DNA from: UBA4416 sp038327195
GTDB lineage: Bacteria > Bacteroidota > Bacteroidia > B-17B0 > Aurantibacillaceae
Reading direction: 5' to 3'
NCBI GenBank assembly: GCA_038327195.1
Contig: JBBQKU010000008.1
Location: forward strand, 62,001 to 126,000
DNA length: 64,000 bases
Under the pieces are notes generated by a model, which saw only the letters and a list, made by a program, of their open reading frames with translations, was not told the origin of the DNA and did not search any database. Positions within the stretch are counted from its first letter, which is position 1. The number at the start of each line of letters is the position of its first letter. Position numbers and translations under genes: made by a program. This document shows, one piece after another, positions 53,445 to 62,837 of this stretch.

Positions 53445-55220
53445 TTAGAATGGAACAAACGTTAAGCCAACCATAAAATTGAAACGTTGGCTAGGATATT
53501 TTTCCCAACGGTAATACCTCATATTTGCTATGTTATTAAAGTTAGCGAAAAAAGACAACATTTTGCTATAACGATACTCAACGCCTAAACTAATATCTCC
53601 TACACTTTTTAGTAATTTAGGTTCGGTTATATATACTGAATCTTTCTTTACTTGTGTTAACGCAAATTGATCGCCTATTACATAAACATCTGCTTTTAAA
53701 ATAATTTTACTTTTTAAATTGTAAATTCCTGAAAATGTTAAGTCGAAGCTTGGTTTATGGTATGCTTGGGTTAAGTTTTGAGGTTTGTATAGATTATAAT
53801 TTCCTTTTGCTAATAGATGGATTTTTTCTTTGAACTGGTATTTTATTTGTCCAGATGCATTAAAATAGCTTGTGTTGTCATAGATAACTTTAAATTTATT
53901 ATCTAGTGTAGTTACATCTTTATAATCTATCACAAAGAAGTGCATACTATCAATTTGGCTGTAACTTGCCTTTACATCGTATCCTAATTTTGAACTTAGA
54001 TTTCCTTTTAAACCACCAAATATATTAAACTTGGTATTTGTATTTCTATAATTGATGGTTGATTTAATAAATGGATTTTCAGATGATAGACTTCTTAACG
54101 AATTTTTTTGTAACCCACCATTAATTCCAGCATAAGGAATAATGATACTTTCATATACGTCGTATTGAGCATTCAATTGAGGATAAACATAAAATTTGCC
54201 TGACCCAACATTACTCATTACATCAAGGACTACAGCCAATCCAATATCTGCTTTCCATTTATTTTTATGAGCTTCAAAATATGGGTTCAACTTTACAATC
54301 ACATCGTTCAACGTATCGTTAGGAAGTTTGTGATTATAATAATCAGCATCAAACTTCACGAACAGTCTTTCTTTTTGAATGAATGTATTGAACACAGTAT
54401 TCAATTTAATATTATTTTCCGAAACATTGTAAAGGTCACTTAGGTTATAATAAGCAAGTTTTACTTGATGATTTATTTTTGTGCTATCCGTAAAATGGCT
54501 TTGAAGTTTTACAACTGGTTCAAATAATTGATAGCGTTGCTTAGTATAATCCTTAGTCAATTTATTTTCGGAAGTATCATAGCCATAAAAATGACTCACA
54601 TTTCTTTTGTAATTGAACTCACCGATCAAAGTATGTTTTTTATAAAACTTCTTCGCAAATAATTCGCCTTCATTATCACTAAAGCCACTATAGCCAACTT
54701 CTTTTAATTGCGATGAAGAAGATAAATGTTTAAAGTGAACGCCGTATGCAACATCGCGAGTTCTTAAACTATTTATCCATAATTCACCATAAGGTGTTGT
54801 GTAATTACCCATGCCGATTTTTAAAAGCGATCGATATAATTTTGCCAAAGGTTCGTTTTGCATTTTAGCTGCATCAATAGGAATAACTTCATATTTACCA
54901 ACTAATGGTGTTGATGAAATTCCATAATTAATATTCGTGATTTTATTAGTGGTGTCTTTAATGTCTGGTAAATCATTAAGCTTAACGGCATCTTTTATGG
55001 TTGGTTGAAACGTACTTGTAATCGTGTAATTTTGAGTAGTTCCTATTTGTTGAGCTAAAGCTGTGAAAAGATATCCTAAGACTAATAGCGCTACAAAAAA
55101 CCACTGCAATTTTTTGATGCGTTTTTTATGCAAAGTTTGTTCTTGTTCAAAAACATATGCATTGCCATATTTGGTTGACGACAAAGTTGTTTTGCTATTA
55201 TAATTTTTTAATTCTTTCAT
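53445..55220 (-). CDS. Plugless TonB-receptor-like outer-membrane beta-barrel, long signal n-region
   Basis: The 591-residue product is mostly outer-membrane beta-barrel strands ('YGVHFKHLSSSSQLKEVGYS', ending 'SQRFNFMVGLTFVPF' with terminal Phe). No plug domain is seen. The N-terminus is odd: about 38 polar residues precede a hydrophobic helix ('LQWFFVALLVLGYLFTALAQ') that looks like a signal peptide with an extended n-region, and no inner ATG would shorten it. The pair with the TPR gene 29 bases upstream is known to me from other Bacteroidota. Function is unknown; envelope assembly or transport is likely. Confidence 0.8.
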   Translation of the reverse strand: MKELKNYNSKTTLSSTKYGNAYVFEQEQTLHKKRIKKLQWFFVALLVLGYLFTALAQQIGTTQNYTITSTFQPTIKDAVKLNDLPDIKDTTNKITNINYGISSTPLVGKYEVIPIDAAKMQNEPLAKLYRSLLKIGMGNYTTPYGELWINSLRTRDVAYGVHFKHLSSSSQLKEVGYSGFSDNEGELFAKKFYKKHTLIGEFNYKRNVSHFYGYDTSENKLTKDYTKQRYQLFEPVVKLQSHFTDSTKINHQVKLAYYNLSDLYNVSENNIKLNTVFNTFIQKERLFVKFDADYYNHKLPNDTLNDVIVKLNPYFEAHKNKWKADIGLAVVLDVMSNVGSGKFYVYPQLNAQYDVYESIIIPYAGINGGLQKNSLRSLSSENPFIKSTINYRNTNTKFNIFGGLKGNLSSKLGYDVKASYSQIDSMHFFVIDYKDVTTLDNKFKVIYDNTSYFNASGQIKYQFKEKIHLLAKGNYNLYKPQNLTQAYHKPSFDLTFSGIYNLKSKIILKADVYVIGDQFALTQVKKDSVYITEPKLLKSVGDISLGVEYRYSKMLSFFANFNNIANMRYYRWEKYPSQRFNFMVGLTFVPF

Positions 55221-55249
55221 GTGAGTTGAATTCGATTATTTTCAGTTTT

Positions 55250-58200
55250 TTAATTATCTTTTTTTTCTTCAGCCTTCAATTTTTCTTTTTGAGCATCATA
55301 TAATTGATCAAATAAATCCTTGTCTTTGTTTTCTGTTTTAAATTCAATCTTCATATCGTTTGAATTAGGTTGAGTTTCTTGAATTGTTTTAGCGTTTTTC
55401 TTAGCTTTTATTTTTGCTAATTTCATTGTAGCTTCATCAGTATATTCTTGTTTTTGTTTTGCATCAATTATAGTTTGTAGCATTAATTCTGCATCTGCAT
55501 CATCTCCTTTTTCAATATAAGAATCAGCTAAAAGTAATAGGCCTTTTGTATTCCAATCATCATTTGAATAGTTGTAACTAATTAAACTATTAATTGTTTT
55601 TTCAACCTGAGAATAATCTTGCTTTGTAAAATGAATTTTCGCAATATGATATAATGCTTCAGCTCCAGTTATGTTTTTTGAATTTTTATAAATAGCTTTA
55701 AATTCAATCATTGCATCATCAAATCGCTGTAACTCAAATAGAGATTTCGCTTTGTCGTATTTGGCCTCATTCATTTGTTGAGGCGAAATCTTATCAGTGT
55801 TTAATACTTTATTGGCATTTTCCAATGCGATTTCATATTTCTTACTTTCAAAAGCACAACGCATCGCACCAATTCTTCCAGCCAATTTATTCGAAGGTGT
55901 TTCGGCTAAATCTTCTAATTTTATATAGAGAGGTAATGCTTCTTCGTAATTTTTATTTTTAAATAAAATATAAGAAGATTTTAATAATGCTGTTTCAGAA
56001 TAAATGCCCCTTGCTTTATTATTAATATATTGATATGATGGAAGTGCTTTTTCATACAATAGTTTGCTATAAGCGCATTCTGCAAAACAATAGTGTGATT
56101 CTGAAATATATTTTCCATCAGGATATTTAGAAATGTAGCTTTCAAATTTTTGCATGGCAACCTCATAGTTTTTCTCATTGTAATAAGCGTCTCTGGCTGC
56201 TTCATATAATGAGGACTCTAAAACACTTGTATTTAGAGGATTTCCTATGGTTTTGAAATATTCTTCAAGACCTGCTATATCTTTTTTAGCTTCAAATATT
56301 TTTTTAATATATTCTAATGCTTCCTTTGATTCTGAACTTTTGGAGTCTTTTTTTACGATTTTATCAAAGTATTCAAACGCTTTTTCGTCATTGTTTTTAT
56401 TATAATAAATTAAACCTATGCCAGCTAATGATGGATTTACATAAGATGAATTTGGGAAATCCGTTAAAATTTTCTGATAGTAGGTTAATCCATTTTCATC
56501 ATCTTTTAAATCTTTATAATAAGTTTCTGCAGTCTCAAATACGGATGATACGACATAATTTGATTTTGGGAATTTAATAGTTAAAGCTTTTAAATCATTT
56601 ACTTTTTCTTTATTGTTTTTTAAGAGACCACTACACAAAGCCTTTTGATACATGCAATAATCTACGTCTATGGCATTAAGTGCTATAGCTGTTTCGTAAA
56701 AGTCTGCAGCTTGTGGGTAGACGTTGGTCATAAAATAACTGTCGGCAGTTCTTACATTTGCATCTGCTATTTTTTTGACATCATATTTGTTCTTGCTTAA
56801 TAAAAATTTTCGGAACGAAATATTTGCATTTTCATAATCCTTTTTATTTTTTTGTTGAAAATAGGCATATCCAATATTATAATTTGACAATTCATATTCT
56901 TTTAAACTGAAAGCTCCTTCGTTTAATTGAAAGTTTTTCCATGTTTCTAATGCTGTTACATAATCTTTTTTAATATATGAAATATCGCCAAGCCAATATA
57001 AAGAAAGCGCATTGTAAGTTTTATCGAAATTTATTGATAATGATTTTTTAAAATATCTATTTGCACTATCTAATAAAGAATTATTAAAATATTCAACCCC
57101 TTTAAAATAAATTAATTTTTGATAAGTAATTTTCAAAATCGGATCTAGTGGCTGTATTTTCTCGATAGATGCTATTGCTTGACTATAATTTTTTGTAGTG
57201 GAATATACATTTACTAAATAATTATATGCTTCGGCCTTTTTTGGTGAAGATGGATATGTTGTTATGTATTTTTGAAACGCTAAAACGGCATCATTATAAG
57301 GCGCAAACGATAATTCGTAACATAGTTTAGCGTAACTGTATAAGGCATCTTCTTGAATTTTTAAATCAAAATCCATCATGCTTGCAGCATAAAATGCATT
57401 ACGCGCTTTATTTTTATTGCTCGTTTGAATGTGACAATCTGCTAAATGATACCAAGCACTTTGTGCTAAACTATCTTTATTTTCAACAGCTTTATCAAAG
57501 TATTGAATTGCGTTTTTATAATCTTTAATTTGGTAATAGCAATATCCAAGTTCGTAGTTTCCTTGCGCATTAAAACCGCCAACTGTTGCTGCTTTTTTAA
57601 AATAAGTTAAAGCATTTCCAAAATCTTTCAAGTTAAAGTATGACTCTCCAATCATACGATTTATTTCACTTTCTTTTTGAACATGAGAAGTATCTTGCAA
57701 GAGTGCAGGAGCATTTTTTACTACTTCCGTAAACTTACCTTGTATAAAATAAATTTGTGTAATGTAATATGGCACAACTGTTCCAAAAGTTTCATTAGGT
57801 AATAATCTGGTAAAACCAGTTAAAGCGGTTTCATAATTTTTTTCTTGATAGGCAATATGCGAATAATAGTAGTTGGCTGGATGAGCATATTTATTATCAA
57901 CGTCCTTTATTTCAAATAAATCTAATTTTGCTTTTTCATTATTTTTTTCTGAAAAATAACTATAACCTCTTTTAAAATAGAGTTCTGCCAAATCTTCTTT
58001 ACTTAAATCATAGATATCTACTTTTTCTAAATATTTAATAGTTTCATCATATTTCTTTTTTCTAAAATTTGATTTTCCTAAATAAAAATAGGCATTTTTC
58101 AATTTATTACTTTCGGGATGTTGTTCAATAAATTGTTTCATTTGCCATTCTCCATCTTTGTGAAATAGCTCTATTCCACATGCAGAAGCATAATATTGAG

Positions 58201-58408
58201 CATCTGTTTTTAATACTCTATTTTCAGAGTTCGACTGCATAAAATCCATAAAAGATTTTTGCGCTGCTGTATATTGTTTTTTGTCAAACAGTTCTAAGCC
58301 TGTTTTATATAATAGGTCTTTATCTAAATACACTTGTGTTTTCTGCCCAAAAACCACACTTGTAAAGCATAAGAGGAGTGCTACAGAAATTATTTTTTTA
58401 ATATTCAT
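55250..58408 (-). CDS. Large periplasmic TPR protein (YbgF/Tol-Pal-like)
   Basis: The start is set at the ATG at 58408 (MNIKKIISVALLLCFTSVVFGQ); ATG at 58423 is an alternative. The 1052-residue protein has a signal peptide and more than a dozen TPR repeats spread across the sequence ('AQKSFMDFMQ', 'DETIKYLEKVDIYDLSKEDL', 'AIQYFDKAVENKD', 'AFEYFDKIVKKDS'), with an acidic, Lys-rich tail. Such proteins scaffold envelope complexes; the tandem partner is the plugless beta-barrel downstream. It lacks a lipobox, which separates it from SprE/PorW. Confidence 0.85.
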   Translation of the reverse strand: MNIKKIISVALLLCFTSVVFGQKTQVYLDKDLLYKTGLELFDKKQYTAAQKSFMDFMQSNSENRVLKTDAQYYASACGIELFHKDGEWQMKQFIEQHPESNKLKNAYFYLGKSNFRKKKYDETIKYLEKVDIYDLSKEDLAELYFKRGYSYFSEKNNEKAKLDLFEIKDVDNKYAHPANYYYSHIAYQEKNYETALTGFTRLLPNETFGTVVPYYITQIYFIQGKFTEVVKNAPALLQDTSHVQKESEINRMIGESYFNLKDFGNALTYFKKAATVGGFNAQGNYELGYCYYQIKDYKNAIQYFDKAVENKDSLAQSAWYHLADCHIQTSNKNKARNAFYAASMMDFDLKIQEDALYSYAKLCYELSFAPYNDAVLAFQKYITTYPSSPKKAEAYNYLVNVYSTTKNYSQAIASIEKIQPLDPILKITYQKLIYFKGVEYFNNSLLDSANRYFKKSLSINFDKTYNALSLYWLGDISYIKKDYVTALETWKNFQLNEGAFSLKEYELSNYNIGYAYFQQKNKKDYENANISFRKFLLSKNKYDVKKIADANVRTADSYFMTNVYPQAADFYETAIALNAIDVDYCMYQKALCSGLLKNNKEKVNDLKALTIKFPKSNYVVSSVFETAETYYKDLKDDENGLTYYQKILTDFPNSSYVNPSLAGIGLIYYNKNNDEKAFEYFDKIVKKDSKSSESKEALEYIKKIFEAKKDIAGLEEYFKTIGNPLNTSVLESSLYEAARDAYYNEKNYEVAMQKFESYISKYPDGKYISESHYCFAECAYSKLLYEKALPSYQYINNKARGIYSETALLKSSYILFKNKNYEEALPLYIKLEDLAETPSNKLAGRIGAMRCAFESKKYEIALENANKVLNTDKISPQQMNEAKYDKAKSLFELQRFDDAMIEFKAIYKNSKNITGAEALYHIAKIHFTKQDYSQVEKTINSLISYNYSNDDWNTKGLLLLADSYIEKGDDADAELMLQTIIDAKQKQEYTDEATMKLAKIKAKKNAKTIQETQPNSNDMKIEFKTENKDKDLFDQLYDAQKEKLKAEEKKDN

Positions 58409-58612
58409 ACTGTTATAACGCATTTTATAATATTTAGTCAATACTAATTTTGTTCAATTATTATATTGAAAATTTTTGTTTTTTGAGATGTCTAAATTTA
58501 GTTTTATCTCAAACTCGCTTAACATGTTGATTTTGTAGTTATTAACCCAAGGATGTTAAAACTTGACTACTTATATTTTCATATCAAAATAATAACTCAT
58601 TACTTTAGTTTA

Positions 58613-59293
58613 ATGATTAATGATGCTGTAATAGAGTTTAAAAACGCTACAATTTTCCAAGGCGATGTGCCAGTAATTTCTGATTTAAACCTTGCTTTAA
58701 ATAAGGGCGAATTTGTTTATTTGCTTGGAAAAACAGGAAGTGGCAAAAGTAGTTTATTAAAAACAATTTATGGAGATTTAACCTTAACGCAAGGTACAGG
58801 TGAGGTTTCGGGCTTTAAGCTACACCAATTAAAACGGAAGGAAATTCCATTTTTAAGACGAAAATTAGGAATCGTTTTTCAAGATTTTCAGTTATTAAGC
58901 GACCGAAATGTATTTGAAAACTTACGTTTTGTGATGAAAGCTACAGGTTGGGAAGATGAGTTGAAAATTAAAATGCGTGTGAAAGATGTATTATCAAAAG
59001 TTGGCTTAGAGAATAAAGAAACATCAATGTCTTACCAATTATCTGGTGGTGAGCAGCAAAGAATAAGCATTGCAAGAGCTTTAATAAATGACCCTGAAAT
59101 TATATTAGCTGATGAACCAACAGGGAATTTAGATCCTGAAACATCAGAAGAAATTATGAAGTTATTGTTGGATATTAGTAAACAAGGGCGTTGTATTTTA
59201 TTCGCAACGCATGATTTGTTATTGTATAGTAAATTTCCTGCACGCACTTTAATGTGCGAAAACAACCGAATAGCTGATAGCGTGAAGTTGTAG
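58613..59293 (+). CDS. ftsE: FtsE-like ABC transporter ATPase
   Basis: The ATG at 58613 gives a 226-residue protein; the longer frame has no domain match upstream. All ABC ATPase motifs are seen: Walker A 'LLGKTGSGKSSLLKTIYG', Q-loop 'IVFQDFQLL', signature 'YQLSGGEQQRISIARAL', Walker B 'EIILADEPTGNLDP' and the H-loop 'ILFATHDLLLYSKFP'. FtsE with FtsX controls peptidoglycan hydrolases at division; the 'LLSDRNVFENL' segment fits FtsE. No ftsX is adjacent in the window. Confidence 0.88.
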   Translation: MINDAVIEFKNATIFQGDVPVISDLNLALNKGEFVYLLGKTGSGKSSLLKTIYGDLTLTQGTGEVSGFKLHQLKRKEIPFLRRKLGIVFQDFQLLSDRNVFENLRFVMKATGWEDELKIKMRVKDVLSKVGLENKETSMSYQLSGGEQQRISIARALINDPEIILADEPTGNLDPETSEEIMKLLLDISKQGRCILFATHDLLLYSKFPARTLMCENNRIADSVKL

Positions 59294-59325
59294 GGGAATT
59301 GTATAGAGGTTATGTTTCAAAAAAA

Positions 59326-59365
59326 TCAGCTAAAATAATATATTAATGAAAAGAAATTTAGCTGA
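59326..59365 (+). repeat. Short inverted repeat flanking a start codon (TCAGCTAAA/TTTAGCTGA)
   Basis: Nine-base perfect arms at 59326-59334 and 59357-59365 enclose a 22-base loop that contains the ATG at 59346. If folded in mRNA it would place the start codon in a loop; it may equally be chance in AT-rich DNA. Confidence 0.35.
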
Positions 59366-59744
59366 AAGCAAAAATTATAAAGTCATATCAGAATTCGAAA
59401 TGGTTTCTCTTATCTTTAAGGCAAAAGATCGTGAGCCAGTATATATAGGAGACTTTTATGGTAATCCTGATTCAGCAATAATTTCTAATGACGAAAGATT
59501 TGTTGCAATTGCTGGTTGTGGACTTATTATTTATAATCTTCATGAGCCATTTGATGATTATTTTGGAGTTGCGAATACTAATCAATATTTTGTACTTAAT
59601 AATTCAGAACCAAATATATGGTGGACAAGTAATTTACATCAATCACTAGAAGATGTCGAAGCGAAATTCTTTCGCTTTTCGATAAAAACAAATATTTATA
59701 GATTTGACACAACAACGAACATAGTTGAGGAAATCAGCGTATAA
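59346..59744 (+). CDS. Hypothetical protein, 132 aa
   Basis: I do not recognise a family. The protein is soluble with alternating beta strands ('REPVYIGDFYGNPDSAIISN', 'ERFVAIAGCGLIIYNLHEPF') and Trp pair 'NIWWTSNLHQS', compatible with a small beta-rich fold such as those of toxin immunity or WD-like fragments, but without proof. It follows ftsE by 52 bases. The start codon lies in the loop of a small inverted repeat. The 160 bases after it contain no clear gene; two short frames (from 59772) overlap and might be a remnant. Confidence 0.5.
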   Translation: MKRNLAESKNYKVISEFEMVSLIFKAKDREPVYIGDFYGNPDSAIISNDERFVAIAGCGLIIYNLHEPFDDYFGVANTNQYFVLNNSEPNIWWTSNLHQSLEDVEAKFFRFSIKTNIYRFDTTTNIVEEISV

Positions 59745-59904
59745 ATTTCCATACTTATAAATAAAAAGGAGATGAGACAAATAGAAATAGTAGCCCAAAC
59801 TAAGCAATTAATTTAGCTGGTAAAAAGACATTGCTTTTGATTGATGGTGTAAATAATATCTGACTGTTTAATTCAATTTATCTTTCAAATTCAATAAAAC
59901 CAAA

Positions 59905-60858
59905 TTAAAAAACTTCTTTTGCAACGCGTTTAGTGCTATCAGAAGTACCCATTGTGTAATAATGCAAGCAAGGCACGTTGGCTTTTTTTAATTCTTGAGA
60001 TTGTTGGATACACCATTTAATGCCAACTTCTTTTACCGCTTTATCGTCTTTGCATTTTTCTAATTCAATAAATAAATCTTGTGGCAAATCAATATGAAAA
60101 ATTTTAGGTAAGGCAATTAACTGCGAGCGTGAGCTTAGTATTTTTAATCCTGGAATTATAGGTACATTAATGCCGTTTTTGCGACATAAATCAACAAACT
60201 CAAAATACTTTTTATTGTCAAAAAACATTTGTGTTACAATGTAATCAGCACCTGCATCAACTTTAGCTTTTAACCAATTCATATCACTATATAAATTTGG
60301 AGCTTCAAAATGTTTTTCTGGATAACCAGCTATTCCCATACAAAAATTTGTTGGCGAAGCATCCTTCATTTCGTCATCTAAATAAATGCCACTATTCATA
60401 TCCTTTACTTGTTTAACTAAATCAAGTGCGTAGTTATGCCCGCCTGGCTCAGGTATGAAGTGAGACTCGGTTTTAATGCTATCGCCACGTAAAACGAGTA
60501 CATTATCAATACCTAAAAATTGTAAATCAATTAATGCATTTTCAGTTTCTTCGCGAGTAAAACCACCACAAATAATATGAGGAACTGCTTCAACATTATA
60601 CCTATTCATAATAGCAGCACAAATACCAACAGTGCCTGGACGTTTACGAATACTTACTTTTTCTAAATAGCCACCATCACGTTTTTTGTAAATATATTCT
60701 TCACGATGATAGGTAACGTCAACAAATGCAGGTTTAAATTCCATTAATGGATCAATTCCATCAAAAATTGAATGAATACTTTTTCCTTTTAAAGGAGGAA
60801 GTATTTCAATAGAAAATAAAGTGTCTTTTGCTGATTTTAAGTGTTCAGTAATTTTCAT
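59905..60858 (-). CDS. metF: Methylenetetrahydrofolate reductase
   Basis: The 317-residue FAD-dependent enzyme reduces 5,10-methylene-THF to 5-methyl-THF for methionine synthesis. Seen: 'FSIEILPPLKGKSIHSIFDG', the 'VDVTYHREEYIY' strand, 'VEAVPHIICGGFTREETENA' and 'DNVLVLRGDS' for the TIM barrel and 'AGADYIVTQMFFDNKKYFEF' with the catalytic/NADH region. Length and motifs fit bacterial MetF. No SAM riboswitch or methionine gene was seen next to it. Confidence 0.95.
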   Translation of the reverse strand: MKITEHLKSAKDTLFSIEILPPLKGKSIHSIFDGIDPLMEFKPAFVDVTYHREEYIYKKRDGGYLEKVSIRKRPGTVGICAAIMNRYNVEAVPHIICGGFTREETENALIDLQFLGIDNVLVLRGDSIKTESHFIPEPGGHNYALDLVKQVKDMNSGIYLDDEMKDASPTNFCMGIAGYPEKHFEAPNLYSDMNWLKAKVDAGADYIVTQMFFDNKKYFEFVDLCRKNGINVPIIPGLKILSSRSQLIALPKIFHIDLPQDLFIELEKCKDDKAVKEVGIKWCIQQSQELKKANVPCLHYYTMGTSDSTKRVAKEVF

Positions 60859-61025
60859 AAAATATAATAAAGCGTAAATGTAATTAATTTATATTAATTG
60901 TTATTTATCACCTGTCCAAAAACTTTAAGTGCTTGTCTGTAAGATTCAATTTTGAGGCTTTCGTAGTCAATAAATTTTTTTTGACAAGCATAACGAAAAA
61001 AGTAGAGTTTTCAGGCAGTCACTAT

Positions 61026-62834
61026 TTAATTCATTGATTCCGCCTCTAATAAAACAGCCTTTTCTTTTTCATTAAAATCGCCATCAGCATTGGCAATTTT
61101 ATTCATTAATTTTAAAATTTTTGTTCTTTGCTTTTCTTCTTTAGGCATTTTTAAAGCTAATCCACTACTTTTTACCTGATCAAATAATTCCGTTATTTTT
61201 TTAGAATTATAGCCCATTTGTTTAGCAGTTGCAATTAAAAAGTCTCTTTCTTCGTCTTGTATCATTCCATCTGCACAAGCAACAACCATCATGTTATTTA
61301 AAGCATAATCTCTAATATCTAAGTCGTTATCGCCTAATTTATTTTCTTGCTTATTAGAGTTTATGCCACCTTCAAAACCTTGTTTAAATGCCAGATATTC
61401 TTCTTGAGATAATAAATTTTCTACTATCCAATCTTTGCTATTATCATTCAATGCAGAATCACAAAACTTACAGGTTAGTTGTAATGAATCTTCTACTGGC
61501 GCACCGCAATTAGAACAGTTATGAGCCATTGCACTGTATTTATTCGAAACAATTTTTTTTGATCTACTTAAAATTAAATAATCATTACTTGTAATTGGTG
61601 ATGCATTAATGAGTTGTAAATCATTGTTTTGAATACTTACTTTTTGTGTGACACAGGTAATAGAAAGAGCGGCCAACATAGAGGTTGGATTTTCATATAT
61701 ATTTATAAGAGATACATCTTTTATAAATAAGCGATTGTATAAATAGGATTGTTTGAATTTTGTTTTTGAAGTTTCGGTAAATTCATTTGAGCAAAAACGA
61801 GCAACCCTTTTTTGATCGGATAGCGCAAAGGCAACTTTTAATTGTAAATAAGAATTAGAGGCCTTGTCTTCTATGTATTGCGGCGAAAATTCCGAAGAAG
61901 AAAGTCCTTTTTGTTTTAAACGTTCGTAAAAGTTTTTTCTATTTTTTAATTGCCCATAGTTTGATGCAAATTCTTCGGCTTGCGTTATTTCAGAAAGTAC
62001 CCAATCATAATCACCATTATTAATTTGCGTTCCACAACTTGGACATTTACTTATTTCTCCAAGTTTATTTTGTATTGAATCGCCACAATTAGGGCAATTA
62101 GGCGAATTAAATATATCAGCTTTTGTTATGGCATTTATTTTTTTGACAAATGTCCAATACTCAGTAAAAGTTTCCTGGCCACCACTATTAAGTTGGCTAT
62201 ATTTTTTAGACGTAAAATAATCAGTAATACTTGCAGTAATACTCACGTGCAAAATATAAAAATTACTATCATTTTCAGCGGCCACAATTCTTAAATCTTC
62301 AATATGAATGTCACTAACTTCATTAGTTTGTTCAAGTGCGCGCATCATTATAAATTGAGCTTCAAACCTCTGATAAACACCATCTGATATAAACTGACGA
62401 ACGCTACTTAAATTTTGTAGTTGCCATGCTTCTTGAATTTTCAAAAATGCGGTTTCAGCTTTTTGGTAAAACTCAGATTGGTTAAAATTTGGAATTGTTG
62501 CGGTCAATTCAGCAACATTTTCATCATCATCAAACTTTTGATTAATGTTTGATAAGCTGTTATAAGTAGAACTTTGTTGTTTATTTTTTGCGAACCAATA
62601 AACTAAAGCTATGATTGCAATAATTACTATAATATTTAGCGGAAACGGAAGTAGCCATATTAATCGAAATATTAGATAAACAATTCCTGCTATTCCATCT
62701 CCACCTCCAGAATGACCGCCGTTTCCTCCACCTCCAGCGCGGGCAAGAGCATCAAAAGAAATAAATAATAAGCAATAAAATATAAAAAAATTTAATTTTT
62801 TTAAAAGCTTTGAGTAGTTTATTGAAGACATCAT
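61026..62834 (-). CDS. Membrane protein with duplicated Tim44-like/zinc-ribbon modules and TerB domain
   Basis: The 602-residue protein has an N-terminal hydrophobic segment, a Gly-rich spacer (34-47, 'GGGGNGGHSGGGDG'), a membrane helix (about 52-82), a first Tim44/NTF2-like domain (about 118-243), a zinc ribbon with CPNC (247-250) and CPSC (264-267), a second such domain (about 280-425), a second ribbon with CSNC (440-443) and CKFC (455-458) and a TerB-like domain (about 505-602, 'DYALNNMMVVACADGMIQDE', 'IANADGDFNEKEKAVLLEAE') with acidic metal-binding-type residues. The repeat of Tim44-like plus ribbon is clear from 'DWVLSEITQAEEFASNYGQL' and 'DWIVENLLSQEEYLAFKQGF'. Function unknown; TerB domains occur with tellurite-response and envelope stress proteins. 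It follows the beta-barrel gene by three bases. Confidence 0.82.
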   Translation of the reverse strand: MMSSINYSKLLKKLNFFIFYCLLFISFDALARAGGGGNGGHSGGGDGIAGIVYLIFRLIWLLPFPLNIIVIIAIIALVYWFAKNKQQSSTYNSLSNINQKFDDDENVAELTATIPNFNQSEFYQKAETAFLKIQEAWQLQNLSSVRQFISDGVYQRFEAQFIMMRALEQTNEVSDIHIEDLRIVAAENDSNFYILHVSITASITDYFTSKKYSQLNSGGQETFTEYWTFVKKINAITKADIFNSPNCPNCGDSIQNKLGEISKCPSCGTQINNGDYDWVLSEITQAEEFASNYGQLKNRKNFYERLKQKGLSSSEFSPQYIEDKASNSYLQLKVAFALSDQKRVARFCSNEFTETSKTKFKQSYLYNRLFIKDVSLINIYENPTSMLAALSITCVTQKVSIQNNDLQLINASPITSNDYLILSRSKKIVSNKYSAMAHNCSNCGAPVEDSLQLTCKFCDSALNDNSKDWIVENLLSQEEYLAFKQGFEGGINSNKQENKLGDNDLDIRDYALNNMMVVACADGMIQDEERDFLIATAKQMGYNSKKITELFDQVKSSGLALKMPKEEKQRTKILKLMNKIANADGDFNEKEKAVLLEAESMN

Positions 62835-62837
62835 GTT

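Noticed and set aside
56317..56577. Open frame of 86 codons opposite the TPR gene
   Set aside because: Antisense shadow of a long coding frame with TPR periodicity; composition offers no support.
59772..59890. Two short overlapping frames (MRQIEIVAQTKQLI and a following AINLAGKKTLLLIDGVNN) that could be a frameshifted gene remnant
   Set aside because: Each is under 25 codons and neither matches a family; too short to call a pseudogene.
60925..60990. Inverted TGCTTGTC/GACAAGCA pair about 40 bases apart upstream of the Tim44/TerB stop
   Set aside because: Eight-base arms with a long loop are expected by chance here; no T-run or operator context.
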